A DNA stretch of 64,000 bases, from positions 1,769,001-1,833,000 of the forward strand of contig NZ_CP141595.1 of the NCBI RefSeq assembly GCF_035590735.1, given 5' to 3'. Source of the DNA: Rossellomorea aquimaris (GTDB taxonomy: Bacteria > Bacillota > Bacilli > Bacillales > Bacillaceae_B). Numbering within the stretch: position 1 is the stretch's first letter; the number at the start of each line of letters is the position of its first letter. Position numbers and translations under genes: made by a program. Positions 18,009 to 28,243 of this stretch are shown one piece after another. The notes under the pieces were generated by a model. It was not told where the DNA came from and did no database searches. It saw nothing but the letters and a program-made list of their open reading frames with translations.

Positions 18009-19226
18009 ATGATTAAAAAAATAGCAAAGTCCTATGATTATTCGTTAATCGCTGTATATGTATTTCTTTGTCTGTTCGGTCTGGTAATGATTTATAGTGC
18101 GAGCATGGTCATGGCTGTAGAACGATTTGGTTGGGAAAGTGACCATTTCTATAAAAGGCAGATGATCAATATTCTCATCGGGTTCTTTGCCTTTACGATA
18201 GCAGCATGGTTTCCATACAAAGCATTCCAAGTGGGGAAAATAATCAAGGGACTCATGTTTATCGTTATCGGATTATTAATTGGGGTACATATTTTCGGTT
18301 ATGAAGTAAATAACGCAAAAAGCTGGATTAATTTAGGTTTCATGCCCATTCAGCCATCGGAGTTCGCCAAGCTTGCAGTCATTATTTATCTTGGCTCTGT
18401 ATACTCCAAGAAACAGGCATACATAGATGATTTTAATAAGGGCCTTGCCCCGCCATTGCTATTTTTAGGTTTTATATGTTTTTTAGTCTTTTTAGAGCCT
18501 GACTTTGGTACGGCGGCCATCATTTTCGCCATTGGAGCAATCGTTATTTCCTGCTCAGGTATCAGTTTTAAAACATTCTCCAAGCTGGCTGGTCTGGGAG
18601 TAGGTCTGTTGATCGTACTGTCTCCGGTCATATACCTGGCAAGAGGCTTTATTTTTACGAGAGAAAGACTTAGCAGGATTGAAGCGTATTTATCACCGTT
18701 TAAATATGCCCAAGGGGAAGGATACCACTTAGTGAACTCATACCTTGCCATTGGTTCTGGAGGGGTAAAAGGGCTTGGATTAGGCCAGAGTGTTCAAAAA
18801 CTGGGTTATCTTCCTGAACCACAAACTGATTTCATTATGGCCATCATTGCTGAAGAATTAGGTGTATTCGGTGTAAGCTTTGTCATCCTCGGACTCTCTT
18901 ATATCGTGCTTCGGGGGATATATACTGGAGTTAAATGTCAGGACCCGTTTGGAACGATGCTGGCCATCGGAATATCCAGTATGATTGGAATTCAAGCCTT
19001 CATTAATTTAGGAGGGGTATCGGGATTAATTCCGATTACAGGTGTTCCACTTCCATTCATCAGCTATGGAGGATCGTCACTTTTAGTGCTATCTTTGTCG
19101 ATGGGTGTCCTTGTAAATGTGTCGATGTTTGTAAAATATGAAGAAAAATATAAAACAAAGAAGGAAAATGGCTATCCTTCGGAGAATATGAATAATAGCA
19201 AAAAAATATATGGTGTAAAAATGTAG
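18009..19226 (+). CDS. ftsW: Division peptidoglycan polymerase FtsW (SEDS family)
   Basis: 405-residue SEDS glycosyltransferase that polymerises lipid II at the septum with a partner class B PBP (PbpB in this window). About ten transmembrane helices. SEDS landmarks: FGLVMIYSAS in helix 1, GYEVNNAKSWINLG, QPSEFAKL, LEPDFGTA with the key Asp, PEPQTDFIMAIIAEE and PFISYGGSS. A cytoplasmic Lys/Asn-rich tail ends the protein. ATG 18009 follows AAAAGGATTGAAATGTC. In B. subtilis ftsW (ylaO) likewise precedes pycA. Confidence 0.95.
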   Translation: MIKKIAKSYDYSLIAVYVFLCLFGLVMIYSASMVMAVERFGWESDHFYKRQMINILIGFFAFTIAAWFPYKAFQVGKIIKGLMFIVIGLLIGVHIFGYEVNNAKSWINLGFMPIQPSEFAKLAVIIYLGSVYSKKQAYIDDFNKGLAPPLLFLGFICFLVFLEPDFGTAAIIFAIGAIVISCSGISFKTFSKLAGLGVGLLIVLSPVIYLARGFIFTRERLSRIEAYLSPFKYAQGEGYHLVNSYLAIGSGGVKGLGLGQSVQKLGYLPEPQTDFIMAIIAEELGVFGVSFVILGLSYIVLRGIYTGVKCQDPFGTMLAIGISSMIGIQAFINLGGVSGLIPITGVPLPFISYGGSSLLVLSLSMGVLVNVSMFVKYEEKYKTKKENGYPSENMNNSKKIYGVKM

Positions 19227-19258
19227 GTCACTTTGATAGAGTATCTAAAACTCTAAGT

Positions 19259-19312
19259 CTAGGGTCTGCCCCCTAAGATACTTCTTTATTATCTTTCGGG
19301 TCAGCCCTTTTT
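19259..19312 (+). terminator. Probable terminator between ftsW and pycA
   Basis: An imperfect stem, AGGGTCTGCCC with GGGTCAGCCCT and inner AAGATA/TATCTT, followed by six Ts. Less regular than the other terminators. Confidence 0.5.
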
Positions 19313-19368
19313 TCATAGACTGCTTTACAGAGATTTTCAATCATGAATAGCCTAAAGGAGAGATTGTA

Positions 19369-22300
19369 TTGAAGAAAATCAAAAAAGTATTAGTAGCAAA
19401 TCGCGGTGAAATCGCCATCCGTGTGTTTCGTGCATGTACGGAGCTTAATATTAGAACCGTCGCCATTTACAGTAAGGAAGATTCGGGAGCATATCATCGA
19501 TATAAAGCTGATGAGGCCTACCTGACAGGAGAAGGAAAGAAACCGATTGATGCTTATTTAGATATAGAGGGGATCATTCGAATCGCAAAGAACGCCGATG
19601 TCGATGCCATCCATCCCGGTTACGGTTTTTTGTCCGAAAATATTCATTTTGCAAGAAGATGTGAAGAAGAGGGGATTACCTTTATCGGGCCTCATTCAGA
19701 GCACTTAAATATGTTTGGGGATAAGGTTAAGGCACGTCATCAGGCCCAACTAGCGAATATCCCGGTTATCCCGGGAACAGATGGACCTGTAGAAACGTTA
19801 GAAGAAGTCATTAGCTTTGGGAAGGACCATGGATTCCCGATCATCATCAAAGCTTCATTAGGTGGCGGTGGACGGGGAATGCGTATCGTCCGTAATCTGG
19901 AAAGTTTAAAGGAAGCATACGAACGCGCTAAATCTGAAGCGAAAGCAGCTTTTGGCAATGATGAAATTTATGTGGAGAAATTTGTCGAGAATCCTAAACA
20001 TATAGAAGTTCAAATTCTTGGGGACGAAGACGGCAATATTGTACACTTATATGAACGTGATTGTTCCATCCAGAGACGTCACCAAAAGGTAGTTGAAATA
20101 GCACCTTCCGTATCCTTGAGTGATCGATTGAGAGAGGATATATGTGAGGCAGCCGTCCGGTTGATGGATAAAGTGAAGTATGTGAACGCAGGGACGGTTG
20201 AGTTCCTGGTTGCAAATGAGCAGTTCTATTTCATCGAGGTAAATCCTCGCGTTCAAGTAGAGCATACGATAACGGAAATGGTTACAGGGGTAGATATCGT
20301 TCAGTCTCAATTAATGATTGCAGAAGGTCATGCCTTACATAGCAGTAAGCTTGGGATCCCTGTTCAAGAAGAAATCAGGACGAATGGGTTTGCGATTCAA
20401 TCCCGTGTTACTACAGAAGATCCATTGAACAACTTTATGCCTGACACCGGGAAGATCATGGCTTACCGTTCAGGCGGCGGATTCGGGGTTCGATTGGATG
20501 CAGGTAATGGGTTCCAGGGAGCCGTCATTACTCCATACTATGATTCCCTTCTTGTTAAACTGTCCACTTGGGCTTTGACATTTGAACAGGCTGCATCCAA
20601 AATGGTCAGAAATCTTCAAGAATTTAGAATACGTGGAATCAAGACAAATATTCCTTTCCTCGAAAATGTCGTTAAGCATGAAAACTTTATTACAGGTAAA
20701 TACGATACATCCTTTATTGACACGACACCTGAACTGTTTATTTTTCCGAAACGAAAAGATCGTGGTACGAAGATGCTTTCTTATATCGGAAATGTAACCG
20801 TGAACGGTTTCCCGGGAATCGAGAAGAAGAAAAAGCCTGTATTTTCTAAGCCCAGGATTCCGGCTCTTGACTTGAAACAAGACTTTAAACCTGGGACAAA
20901 GCAAATTTTAGATCAACATGGTGCCGAAGGGTTGGTTAATTGGGTCAAGGAACAAAACTCAGTTCTCCTTACTGATACAACTTTCCGGGATGCTCACCAA
21001 TCTTTACTGGCTACGCGTGTCAGAACAAACGACCTGAAGCAAATTGCAGAACCGACGTCTCACCTGCTTCCAGATATGTTCTCCTATGAAATGTGGGGAG
21101 GGGCAACGTTTGATGTAGCCTACCGTTTCCTAAAGGAAGATCCTTGGAATCGATTATTAACAATGAGAGAGCGCATTCCAAATGTTCTATTCCAAATGCT
21201 GCTGAGAGCATCAAATGCCGTTGGATATAAGAACTACCCTGATAATGTCATTAAAGAATTTGTTGAGAAATCCGCATTCGCAGGTATAGATGTCTTCCGG
21301 ATATTTGACAGCTTAAACTGGGTTAAGGGGATGGAAGTAGCCATTGATGCGGTAAGACAAAGTGGAAAAATCGCCGAGGCTGCCATTTGCTATACCGGTG
21401 ACATAGAAGATCCTACCCGAACAAAGTATAGTATTGATTACTATAAGGATATGGCAAAAGAATTAGAAGCAAGCGGAGCGCATATTTTAGCGATTAAAGA
21501 TATGGCAGGACTCTTAAAACCGCAGTCTGCCTACCGACTTATTTCAGAACTGAAAGATACGGTCAGCCTGCCTATCCACTTACACACTCATGACACGAGC
21601 GGAAACGGAATATACACATACGCAAGAGCCGTTGAAGCTGGTGTAGATATTGTCGATACAGCACTAAGCACCATGTCGGGACTAACATCTCAACCTAGTG
21701 CCAATACGCTGTACTACGCATTAAAAGGAACGGAAAGAGAACCGAATGTAAATATTAACTCACTGGAAACTCTTTCTCACTATTGGGAAGACATTCGAAA
21801 GTATTATTCAGACTTTGAAAGCGGCATGATGTCTCCACATTCAGAGGTCTATAAGCATGAAATGCCAGGGGGGCAATATAGTAATCTTCAGCAGCAGGCA
21901 AAAGCTGTAGGACTCGGGCATCGCTGGGAAGAAGTAAAAGAAATGTATGCAAGGGTCAACCACCTCTTTGGGGATATCGTAAAGGTTACTCCGTCATCAA
22001 AAGTTGTTGGGGATATGGCGTTGTTCATGGTGCAGAATGACCTGTCGGAGAAAGATGTGATCGAAAAAGGGGAAAAGATTGATTTCCCTGATTCAGTGGT
22101 GGAATTATTCGAAGGATATCTGGGTCAGCCCCATGGCGGATTCCCGAAAGACTTACAAAGCGTGATTCTGAAAGGGCGCACTCCGTTAACCGTTCGACCT
22201 GGGGAGCTCCTTGATGATGTGGACTTTACAGCACTCAAGGAAAAGCTCTTCGAAGAACTGCAACGCCCTGTCACCAGTTTCGATGCTCTTGGATATGCTT

Positions 22301-22809
22301 TATATCCTAAGGTGTTTATGGAGTACGCACATACAATGGATCAATTTGGTGATATTTCCGTTCTCGATACGCCAACCTTCTTATTCGGAATGAGACTTGG
22401 TGAAGAGATTGAAGTTGAAATTGAAACCGGGAAAACACTTATTGTCAAGTTAGTTTCCATTGGGCAGGCTCAGGCAGATGGTACACGAATCGTCTACTTT
22501 GAACTGAATGGTCAGCCTCGTGAAATTGTGATAAAAGATGAAAGCATTAAATCGACAGTGGCAGCCAAGATGAAGGCTGATGCTAAAAATGAGACTCATA
22601 TTGGTGCTTCCATGCCTGGAACCGTGATTAAGGTAATTGCAGAAAAAGGAGAGGCGGTTGAAAAAGGGGATCACTTAATGATCACCGAAGCGATGAAAAT
22701 GGAAACGACCGTTCAAGCTCCGTTCGCAGGCGTAGTGAAAGACATCTATGTTCAAAATGGTGACGCCATTAGCCCTGGTGACTTATTAATAGAAGTTCAA
22801 AAAGCATAA
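19369..22809 (+). CDS. pycA: Pyruvate carboxylase
   Basis: 1146-residue biotin enzyme that carboxylates pyruvate to oxaloacetate, refilling the TCA cycle. Domains in order: biotin carboxylase (about 1-450; LVANRGEIAIRVFRA, ATP-grasp KASLGGGGRGM, EVNPRVQVEH), carboxyltransferase TIM barrel (about 530-900; LTDTTFRDAHQSLLATRVR region, IKDMAGL, HTHDTSG) and biotinyl domain (about 1075-1146; EAMKMET with the biotinylated Lys). TTG 19369 has AAAGGAGAG upstream. Single-gene transcript ended by a strong terminator. Confidence 0.98.
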   Translation: MKKIKKVLVANRGEIAIRVFRACTELNIRTVAIYSKEDSGAYHRYKADEAYLTGEGKKPIDAYLDIEGIIRIAKNADVDAIHPGYGFLSENIHFARRCEEEGITFIGPHSEHLNMFGDKVKARHQAQLANIPVIPGTDGPVETLEEVISFGKDHGFPIIIKASLGGGGRGMRIVRNLESLKEAYERAKSEAKAAFGNDEIYVEKFVENPKHIEVQILGDEDGNIVHLYERDCSIQRRHQKVVEIAPSVSLSDRLREDICEAAVRLMDKVKYVNAGTVEFLVANEQFYFIEVNPRVQVEHTITEMVTGVDIVQSQLMIAEGHALHSSKLGIPVQEEIRTNGFAIQSRVTTEDPLNNFMPDTGKIMAYRSGGGFGVRLDAGNGFQGAVITPYYDSLLVKLSTWALTFEQAASKMVRNLQEFRIRGIKTNIPFLENVVKHENFITGKYDTSFIDTTPELFIFPKRKDRGTKMLSYIGNVTVNGFPGIEKKKKPVFSKPRIPALDLKQDFKPGTKQILDQHGAEGLVNWVKEQNSVLLTDTTFRDAHQSLLATRVRTNDLKQIAEPTSHLLPDMFSYEMWGGATFDVAYRFLKEDPWNRLLTMRERIPNVLFQMLLRASNAVGYKNYPDNVIKEFVEKSAFAGIDVFRIFDSLNWVKGMEVAIDAVRQSGKIAEAAICYTGDIEDPTRTKYSIDYYKDMAKELEASGAHILAIKDMAGLLKPQSAYRLISELKDTVSLPIHLHTHDTSGNGIYTYARAVEAGVDIVDTALSTMSGLTSQPSANTLYYALKGTEREPNVNINSLETLSHYWEDIRKYYSDFESGMMSPHSEVYKHEMPGGQYSNLQQQAKAVGLGHRWEEVKEMYARVNHLFGDIVKVTPSSKVVGDMALFMVQNDLSEKDVIEKGEKIDFPDSVVELFEGYLGQPHGGFPKDLQSVILKGRTPLTVRPGELLDDVDFTALKEKLFEELQRPVTSFDALGYALYPKVFMEYAHTMDQFGDISVLDTPTFLFGMRLGEEIEVEIETGKTLIVKLVSIGQAQADGTRIVYFELNGQPREIVIKDESIKSTVAAKMKADAKNETHIGASMPGTVIKVIAEKGEAVEKGDHLMITEAMKMETTVQAPFAGVVKDIYVQNGDAISPGDLLIEVQKA

Positions 22810-22811
22810 AC

Positions 22812-22849
22812 AAAAAAGGATTCCGGTTATGACCGGAATCCTTTTTTTT
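22812..22849. terminator. Bidirectional terminator between pycA and ctaA
   Basis: AAAAAAGGATTCCGGT pairs with ACCGGAATCCTTTTTT around a short loop; convergent genes on both sides. Confidence 0.92.
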
Positions 22850-22850
22850 G

Positions 22851-23777
22851 TTATGCTTTCAGCTTACTTCTTGAAATGAGCAGGATAAAGTAACATAGTA
22901 ATCCAAATAGACAAGAGATGATCAAAGCGTGCAATAAAGCGATTCCCAAGTTTAACCTTGTGAACACCACGAGTGCTCCGGACATGACTTGAAGGGATAC
23001 CAGTGTAAATGCGATGATCCATCCCCAGTAAATAACCTTTTGGTGCTTATGTTCTTTAATCGCAATATATGTGATATAAGCAATCCATAAGAAAATGAGT
23101 CCTGCTGCTGTCCGATGCCCCATTTGAATCCACTCATACAGATTGGAGGGCAGACCCGGAGACGAGTTGACACATAACGGCCAATCTTTACACACTAAGC
23201 TCGAATCCGTGTGTCTGACTAAAGCACCGGTATAAACAACAATGTAACTATATAAAGTGACTCCTATTGTATGGAATCTCATACGTTTATTAATGACCAA
23301 TGCGTTGGCATCAAATTTCTGATCGACTTCAAAAATCAGAAGCGTTAACAATAGAATTGAAGCAAATGATATAAGAGAAATCCCAAAATGCAGTGCAAGT
23401 ACGAAGTCCGATTGCCCCCAGAGTACAGCGGCAGCTCCGATTAGACCTTGTAATACTAAGAAAAAGAAAGAGAGTGCAGCAAGGAATTTTGTTTCACGCT
23501 TATATCCAATTGCTCTCCATGACCATATCGATAATGCCAATACTAATAATCCTACACCACCGGAGACAACCCGGTGGGCCAATTCTATGACAAGCTCGAA
23601 CGTAATATCGCTTGGTATCAATTGTCCGTTACATAGTGGCCAAGATCGTCCGCAGCCCATGCCAGATTCGGTCTTCGTAACGAGGGCTCCTCCCAATAGA
23701 ACAAATAACATACCAAGAGTAGTGAGAACGGCAAGCCACTTTAATCCTTTGTGGACACCTTTATGCAATCTATTCAC
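22851..23777 (-). CDS. ctaA: Haem A synthase
   Basis: 308-residue membrane enzyme that oxidises the C8 methyl of haem O to the formyl of haem A for caa3 oxidase. Eight hydrophobic helices in two four-helix halves, each with paired His: [10 protein letters not shown] and ALHFG in the first half, MGHRTAAGL and LLHALI in the second. Two Cys in extracytoplasmic loops (CGRSWPLC and CKDWPLC), as in Bacillus CtaA. Divergent from ctaB. The start is GTG 23777, though TTG 23768 has better spacing from AGAAGGTGA. Confidence 0.95.
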   Translation of the reverse strand: MNRLHKGVHKGLKWLAVLTTLGMLFVLLGGALVTKTESGMGCGRSWPLCNGQLIPSDITFELVIELAHRVVSGGVGLLVLALSIWSWRAIGYKRETKFLAALSFFFLVLQGLIGAAAVLWGQSDFVLALHFGISLISFASILLLTLLIFEVDQKFDANALVINKRMRFHTIGVTLYSYIVVYTGALVRHTDSSLVCKDWPLCVNSSPGLPSNLYEWIQMGHRTAAGLIFLWIAYITYIAIKEHKHQKVIYWGWIIAFTLVSLQVMSGALVVFTRLNLGIALLHALIISCLFGLLCYFILLISRSKLKA

Positions 23778-23971
23778 CTTCTTAATTAATAGACTCTACA
23801 CACTTTCTAATTTATAAATATAGTAGAAAAATATATATGCCCCTACGATAATACATAAAAGGTCGGTAAAACTCAACCGATAAAATGTTACAGAATTATG
23901 AGCATGATATATATTTATATGAAGAGAATAACTATTAGTAGATAATGACTAATTTACAGAAAAACAAAATC

Positions 23972-23985
23972 TGTAAGCGCTTAGC
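23972..23985. promoter_or_regulatory. cre-like site (CcpA) before ctaB
   Basis: TGTAAGCGCTTAGC matches TGWAANCGNTNWCA at 12 of 14 positions and has a palindromic core AAGCGCTT. It lies about 12 bases upstream of the proposed ctaB -10 box. CcpA represses ctaBCDEF in B. subtilis. Confidence 0.5.
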
Positions 23986-23994
23986 TTCGTTTTA

Positions 23995-24003
23995 TGGTAT
24001 GAT
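23995..24003 (+). promoter_or_regulatory. Candidate extended -10 promoter of ctaBCDEF
   Basis: TGGTATGAT: TGn followed by TATGAT (one mismatch from TATAAT). No clear -35 box; the cre-like site occupies that region. This predicts a leader of about 240 bases. Confidence 0.4.
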
Positions 24004-24250
24004 GGGTTTAAAATGTTTGTAGAAATATGAAGAAACGTCTGCGTTTTTCTTTCTTCACAATTTCTTCACATTATTGACTAATTCTCCCCCAAAAAGGAAA
24101 AAATATATGGTTTAATATAATATTGATAGCATATATACTATTTCTTATCTGTGCATGAATTAACAGATGGATATAGAAATAGTGAATCATTTCCTATATA
24201 GTATAGAGGTGGTAACTGGCCTCTGGCTTTTTATAGAGAGGAGGAAGAGA

Positions 24251-25162
24251 ATGTCTAGTCGAATGATGACTAACGCTCAAGAAGCAGATTTGACAACCTC
24301 AACTGCTTGGAAGGATTTTTTAGCACTAATCAAAATTGGTATCGTTAATTCAAACTTAATTACTACCTTTACAGGTATGTGGTTAGCTTTTTACTTTACT
24401 AATACACACTTTCTGAATTCTCTTGATACGATGTTCCTGACATTGATAGGTTCTTCCCTTATTATCGCAGGTTCCTGTTCCATAAATAATGTGTATGATC
24501 GAGACATCGATCCTCTGATGGAACGTACGAAGGGGCGTCCTACCGTAACAGGTAAGATCAATGCACCTAAAGCATTGTCTTTGGGATTAATAATGATTGC
24601 AGTGGGAATCATAATGTTATTTATGACCACCGTCACTGCAGGTGTGATAGGTATCATCGGGGTATTTAGTTACGTTGTATTATATACAATGTGGTCTAAG
24701 AGGAAATACGTAAGCAACACAATTGTAGGGAGTATCTCAGGTGCGGTCCCACCACTTATCGGTTGGTCAGCTGTAGATGCAAACCTGGATATCATCGCAT
24801 GGGTTCTATTCCTGATGATGTTTATCTGGCAGCCACCTCATTTCTACGCTTTAGCGATGAAGAGAGTGGAAGAATACAGAGCAGCGAATATACCGATGCT
24901 TCCCGTAGTAAAGGGATTTGCTACAACGAAGCACCATATCGTTGCATGGGTTGCAGCTCTACTGCCTCTTCCATTCTTCTTGATGGATTTAGGAATCTTC
25001 TTCTTTATCCTTGCAACAGCCTTTAACATTGGCTGGCTAGCACTGGGACTCGCAGGTTACAAAATGAAAGATGATATTAAGTGGTCAAAACTTATGTTTG
25101 TCTATTCACTAAATTATTTAACTATCTTGTTCGTAGCGATGGTTATCGTTACCGTACTATAA
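24251..25162 (+). CDS. ctaB: Protohaem IX farnesyltransferase (haem O synthase)
   Basis: 303-residue UbiA-family membrane prenyltransferase that adds a farnesyl group to haem B, giving haem O for CtaA. About nine helices. Asp-rich prenyl-diphosphate motif NNVYDRDIDPLMERTKGRP at about 79-97; second motif region KRVEEYRAANIPMLPVV. ATG 24251 has GAGGAGGAAGAGA directly upstream; the frame opens at 24167 but without a site. First gene of the ctaBCDEF run. Confidence 0.95.
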   Translation: MSSRMMTNAQEADLTTSTAWKDFLALIKIGIVNSNLITTFTGMWLAFYFTNTHFLNSLDTMFLTLIGSSLIIAGSCSINNVYDRDIDPLMERTKGRPTVTGKINAPKALSLGLIMIAVGIIMLFMTTVTAGVIGIIGVFSYVVLYTMWSKRKYVSNTIVGSISGAVPPLIGWSAVDANLDIIAWVLFLMMFIWQPPHFYALAMKRVEEYRAANIPMLPVVKGFATTKHHIVAWVAALLPLPFFLMDLGIFFFILATAFNIGWLALGLAGYKMKDDIKWSKLMFVYSLNYLTILFVAMVIVTVL

Positions 25163-25265
25163 GATTAGTGGGAATTCTTTCTGATAAGAAATCCAAATAG
25201 ATATTTTTTATGAGTCCTTGTTTTATTCAAAAGTATATTACATGAAAGAGGGGTTTGATTAAGCT

Positions 25266-26342
25266 ATGAAAGCAAGGCTATCTAAGTGGCGCTTATTCTC
25301 AATTGTAGCAATGTTAGCGCTAGTTCTTTCTGGTTGTGGAGAGCCATTTCTCTCCACATTACAGCCAGCTGGTGAAGTAGCACAGTCACAATATGATTTA
25401 ATGATACTGTCTACATTAATAATGGTATTAGTAATCATTGTAGTAGTCATCGTCTATATGGTAGCGATTATTCGTTTCCGTAGAAAAAAGGGAGATACTA
25501 CTATCCCGAAACAAGTTGAAGGAAGTCACACACTTGAAATCGTGTGGACAGTAATTCCAATCATCCTTCTTCTTATCCTGGCTGTTCCAACCGTAACGTC
25601 TACTTTCGAATTAGCTGATACAAAGGCTATGGATAAAAAAGACGCAGATGGTAATCGCGAAGCTTTAGTTATAAACGTTCGCGCTAATCTTTACTGGTGG
25701 GAATTTGAGTATGAGGATGAAAAAATCATCACTTCACAGGATTTAGTTGTACCAACCGATCAAAGGGTTTACTTCAATGTTACAGCTTCTGACGTTAAGC
25801 ACTCTTTCTGGATTCCAGCTGCTGGAGGAAAGATTGATACAAACGTCGACAACGTAAACACATTCTTCCTTGAATTTGATGGAGAAAAGTCTAAAGAAGC
25901 AGGCGGATTATTCTACGGAAAATGTGCTGAGCTATGTGGACCTTCTCATGCTTTAATGGACTTCAAAGTAAAAGCGCTTCCTAAGGACGAGTTTACGGCA
26001 TGGGTAGAAGATATGAAAAATGCAGGAGAACCTAAACCATCTTCTGATTTAGCTCAACAAGGACAAGAAATCTTCAACCAAAAATGCTTAAGCTGTCACG
26101 CAGTATCTCCACAGGATGGACGTCCGGAATCAGCTCGTCTTGCTCCTAACTTAGCAAACTTTGGTGAGCGTACTCGAATCGCAGGTATACTGGATCACAA
26201 TGAAGAAGAGTTGAAAAATTGGCTGGTAGATCCTGAGCAGTATAAGCCAGGTAACAAAATGACAGGTACATATGGTAACCTGCAGGAAGACGAACTTGAT
26301 GCCCTTGCAGAATATCTGATGGGATTGAAAGTTCAAGATTAA
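25266..26342 (+). CDS. ctaC: Cytochrome caa3 oxidase subunit II
   Basis: 358 residues. Lipoprotein signal (LSGC, Cys at about 24), two transmembrane helices (about 40-65 and 85-105), then an extracellular CuA domain with CAELCGPSHALM (the two Cys, His and Met ligands) and a fused cytochrome c domain with CLSCH at about 275-279 and an axial Met in GNKMTG. Electrons pass from cytochrome c through CuA to subunit I. The fusion defines the caa3 type. 103 bases after ctaB. Confidence 0.97.
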   Translation: MKARLSKWRLFSIVAMLALVLSGCGEPFLSTLQPAGEVAQSQYDLMILSTLIMVLVIIVVVIVYMVAIIRFRRKKGDTTIPKQVEGSHTLEIVWTVIPIILLLILAVPTVTSTFELADTKAMDKKDADGNREALVINVRANLYWWEFEYEDEKIITSQDLVVPTDQRVYFNVTASDVKHSFWIPAAGGKIDTNVDNVNTFFLEFDGEKSKEAGGLFYGKCAELCGPSHALMDFKVKALPKDEFTAWVEDMKNAGEPKPSSDLAQQGQEIFNQKCLSCHAVSPQDGRPESARLAPNLANFGERTRIAGILDHNEEELKNWLVDPEQYKPGNKMTGTYGNLQEDELDALAEYLMGLKVQD

Positions 26343-26371
26343 TTGGGGATTAGTTAAAGGGAGGTTTAATC

Positions 26372-28243
26372 GTGAGTAGCTATGCACAGAAAAAAGGCTT
26401 CGGCGCGACTGTTTGGGACTATTTAACAACAGTAGACCATAAAAAGATCGCCATCCTTTACCTTATGGCTGGAGGATTCTTCTTCTTAGTCGGTGGATTA
26501 GAAGCTCTTATCATTCGTATACAGCTTGCTGTTCCTAACAATGACTTTGTTAGTGCCGGCTTATACAACGAAGTTTTAACAATGCACGGTACAACGATGA
26601 TTTTCTTAGCGGCCATGCCGTTAATATTCGCATTCATGAATGCGGTTGTACCTTTACAAATCGGTGCTCGTGACGTTGCATTTCCTTTCCTGAATTCATT
26701 AGGTTTTTGGTTATTCTTCGCAGGTGGAGTTTTCCTTAACCTTTCATGGTTCTTAGGTGGAGCACCAGATGCCGGGTGGACTTCATATGCTTCACTCTCA
26801 ATGGCATCCAAAGGACATGGGATTGATTTCTATGTACTGGGGCTACAGATTTCAGGTGCAGGTACATTAATAGGTGGGATCAACTTCCTTGTAACCATCA
26901 TTAATATGCGGGCTCCGGGTATGACATACATGCGTATGCCGCTATTTACCTGGACAGTATTTGTTACTTCGGCGCTTATTTTATTCGCGTTCCCTGCTTT
27001 AACGGTAGGATTATTCTTAATGTTATTTGATCGTATGTTCGGATCGAATTTCTTTGATGTAGCGAATGGCGGTAACACCATTATTTGGGAGCATTTCTTC
27101 TGGATATTTGGTCACCCTGAGGTATACATCCTTGTATTACCTGCTTTCGGAATTTTCTCTGAGATCATTCCACACTTCTCTAGAAAACGTTTATTCGGTT
27201 ACTCATCCATGGTATTTGCGACCGTACTTATCGGTTTCTTAGGATTCATGGTATGGGCTCACCATATGTTTACAGTAGGTCTTGGACCAATCGCAAACGC
27301 AATCTTCGCCGTTGCGACAATGGCCATTGCCGTTCCAACAGGTATCAAAATCTTTAACTGGCTCCTTACCATGTGGGGAGGAAGCATAAGTTTCACTACA
27401 CCAATGCTCTACGCAGTAGCGTTTATCCCTACTTTCGTAGCAGGTGGTGTAACCGGAATCATGAACGCAGCTGCAACAGCTGACTATCAGTTCCATGATA
27501 CGTATTTCGTTGTTGCCCATTTCCACTACGTAATCGTAGGTGGTGTAGTATTTGCCCTATTGGCAGGTACTCACTATTACTGGCCAAAAATGTTCGGTAC
27601 AATGTTAAATGATTTCTTAGGGAAAATCGCTTTCTGGTTATTCTTTATCGGATTCCACTTAACATTCTTCATTCAGCATTTCCTTGGTTTAATGGGTATG
27701 CCTCGTCGTATTTGGAAGTTCTTGCCTGGTCAAGGGTTAGAAACAGGAAACTTAATCTCTTCTATTGGAGCAGGCTTCATGGGAGTCGCGGTTATTGTAC
27801 TTCTTGTTAACGTCATCATGACTCAAGTAAAAGGGGTTAAAGTTTCTAATGACCCATGGGGAGACGGACGTACCATTGAATGGGCGATTCCATCACCACC
27901 ACCATTCTATAACTTTAAGCAAACTCCGCTTATCCGTGGTTTAGATGCTTATTGGTTAGAAAAAATGGAAGGTAAAAAAGATCTAACACCAGCAGAACCT
28001 ATCGGAGACATCCATATGCCGAATAACTCGATTTTACCGGTAATCATTTCACTAGGGTTATTCATAGCAGCATTTGGTGCTATGTATCATCCGGATGGTG
28101 ATAAAGCATGGGCAATCCCTGTGCTTGTAATTGGAATGCTTATCACATTAGGTGCAATGTTCTTCCGTTCTGTAATTGATGATCATGGATATCATGTTCA
28201 TAAAGAAGATTTAATGGATGATGATAAAGGGGGTAAGGCATAA
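26372..28243 (+). CDS. ctaD: Cytochrome caa3 oxidase subunit I
   Basis: 623-residue haem-copper oxidase core that reduces oxygen at the haem a3-CuB centre and pumps protons. Landmarks: LTMHGTTM (haem a His), FGHPEVYI (CuB His linked to Tyr), WAHHMF (CuB His pair) and FVVAHFHYV (haem His pair). Fourteen or more helices with the C-terminal extension of the Bacillus type. GTG start with GGGAGGTTTAATC before it. The stop overlaps the ctaE start by one base. Confidence 0.98.
   Translation: MSSYAQKKGFGATVWDYLTTVDHKKIAILYLMAGGFFFLVGGLEALIIRIQLAVPNNDFVSAGLYNEVLTMHGTTMIFLAAMPLIFAFMNAVVPLQIGARDVAFPFLNSLGFWLFFAGGVFLNLSWFLGGAPDAGWTSYASLSMASKGHGIDFYVLGLQISGAGTLIGGINFLVTIINMRAPGMTYMRMPLFTWTVFVTSALILFAFPALTVGLFLMLFDRMFGSNFFDVANGGNTIIWEHFFWIFGHPEVYILVLPAFGIFSEIIPHFSRKRLFGYSSMVFATVLIGFLGFMVWAHHMFTVGLGPIANAIFAVATMAIAVPTGIKIFNWLLTMWGGSISFTTPMLYAVAFIPTFVAGGVTGIMNAAATADYQFHDTYFVVAHFHYVIVGGVVFALLAGTHYYWPKMFGTMLNDFLGKIAFWLFFIGFHLTFFIQHFLGLMGMPRRIWKFLPGQGLETGNLISSIGAGFMGVAVIVLLVNVIMTQVKGVKVSNDPWGDGRTIEWAIPSPPPFYNFKQTPLIRGLDAYWLEKMEGKKDLTPAEPIGDIHMPNNSILPVIISLGLFIAAFGAMYHPDGDKAWAIPVLVIGMLITLGAMFFRSVIDDHGYHVHKEDLMDDDKGGKA

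Larger units (their letters stand above)
23778..24250. other. Divergent ctaA-ctaB control region
   Basis: 473 AT-rich bases between divergent genes. Visible: a cre-like site at 23972-23985, an extended -10 box at 23998-24003 reading toward ctaB, and a hairpin with T tract at 24029-24056 in the ctaB leader. ResD sites are expected from B. subtilis ctaA but I could not identify them confidently. Confidence 0.5.

Noticed and set aside
24029..24056. T-box or riboswitch in the ctaB leader
   Set aside because: A hairpin with T tail is present, but no T-box sequence, specifier loop or known aptamer core could be recognised.
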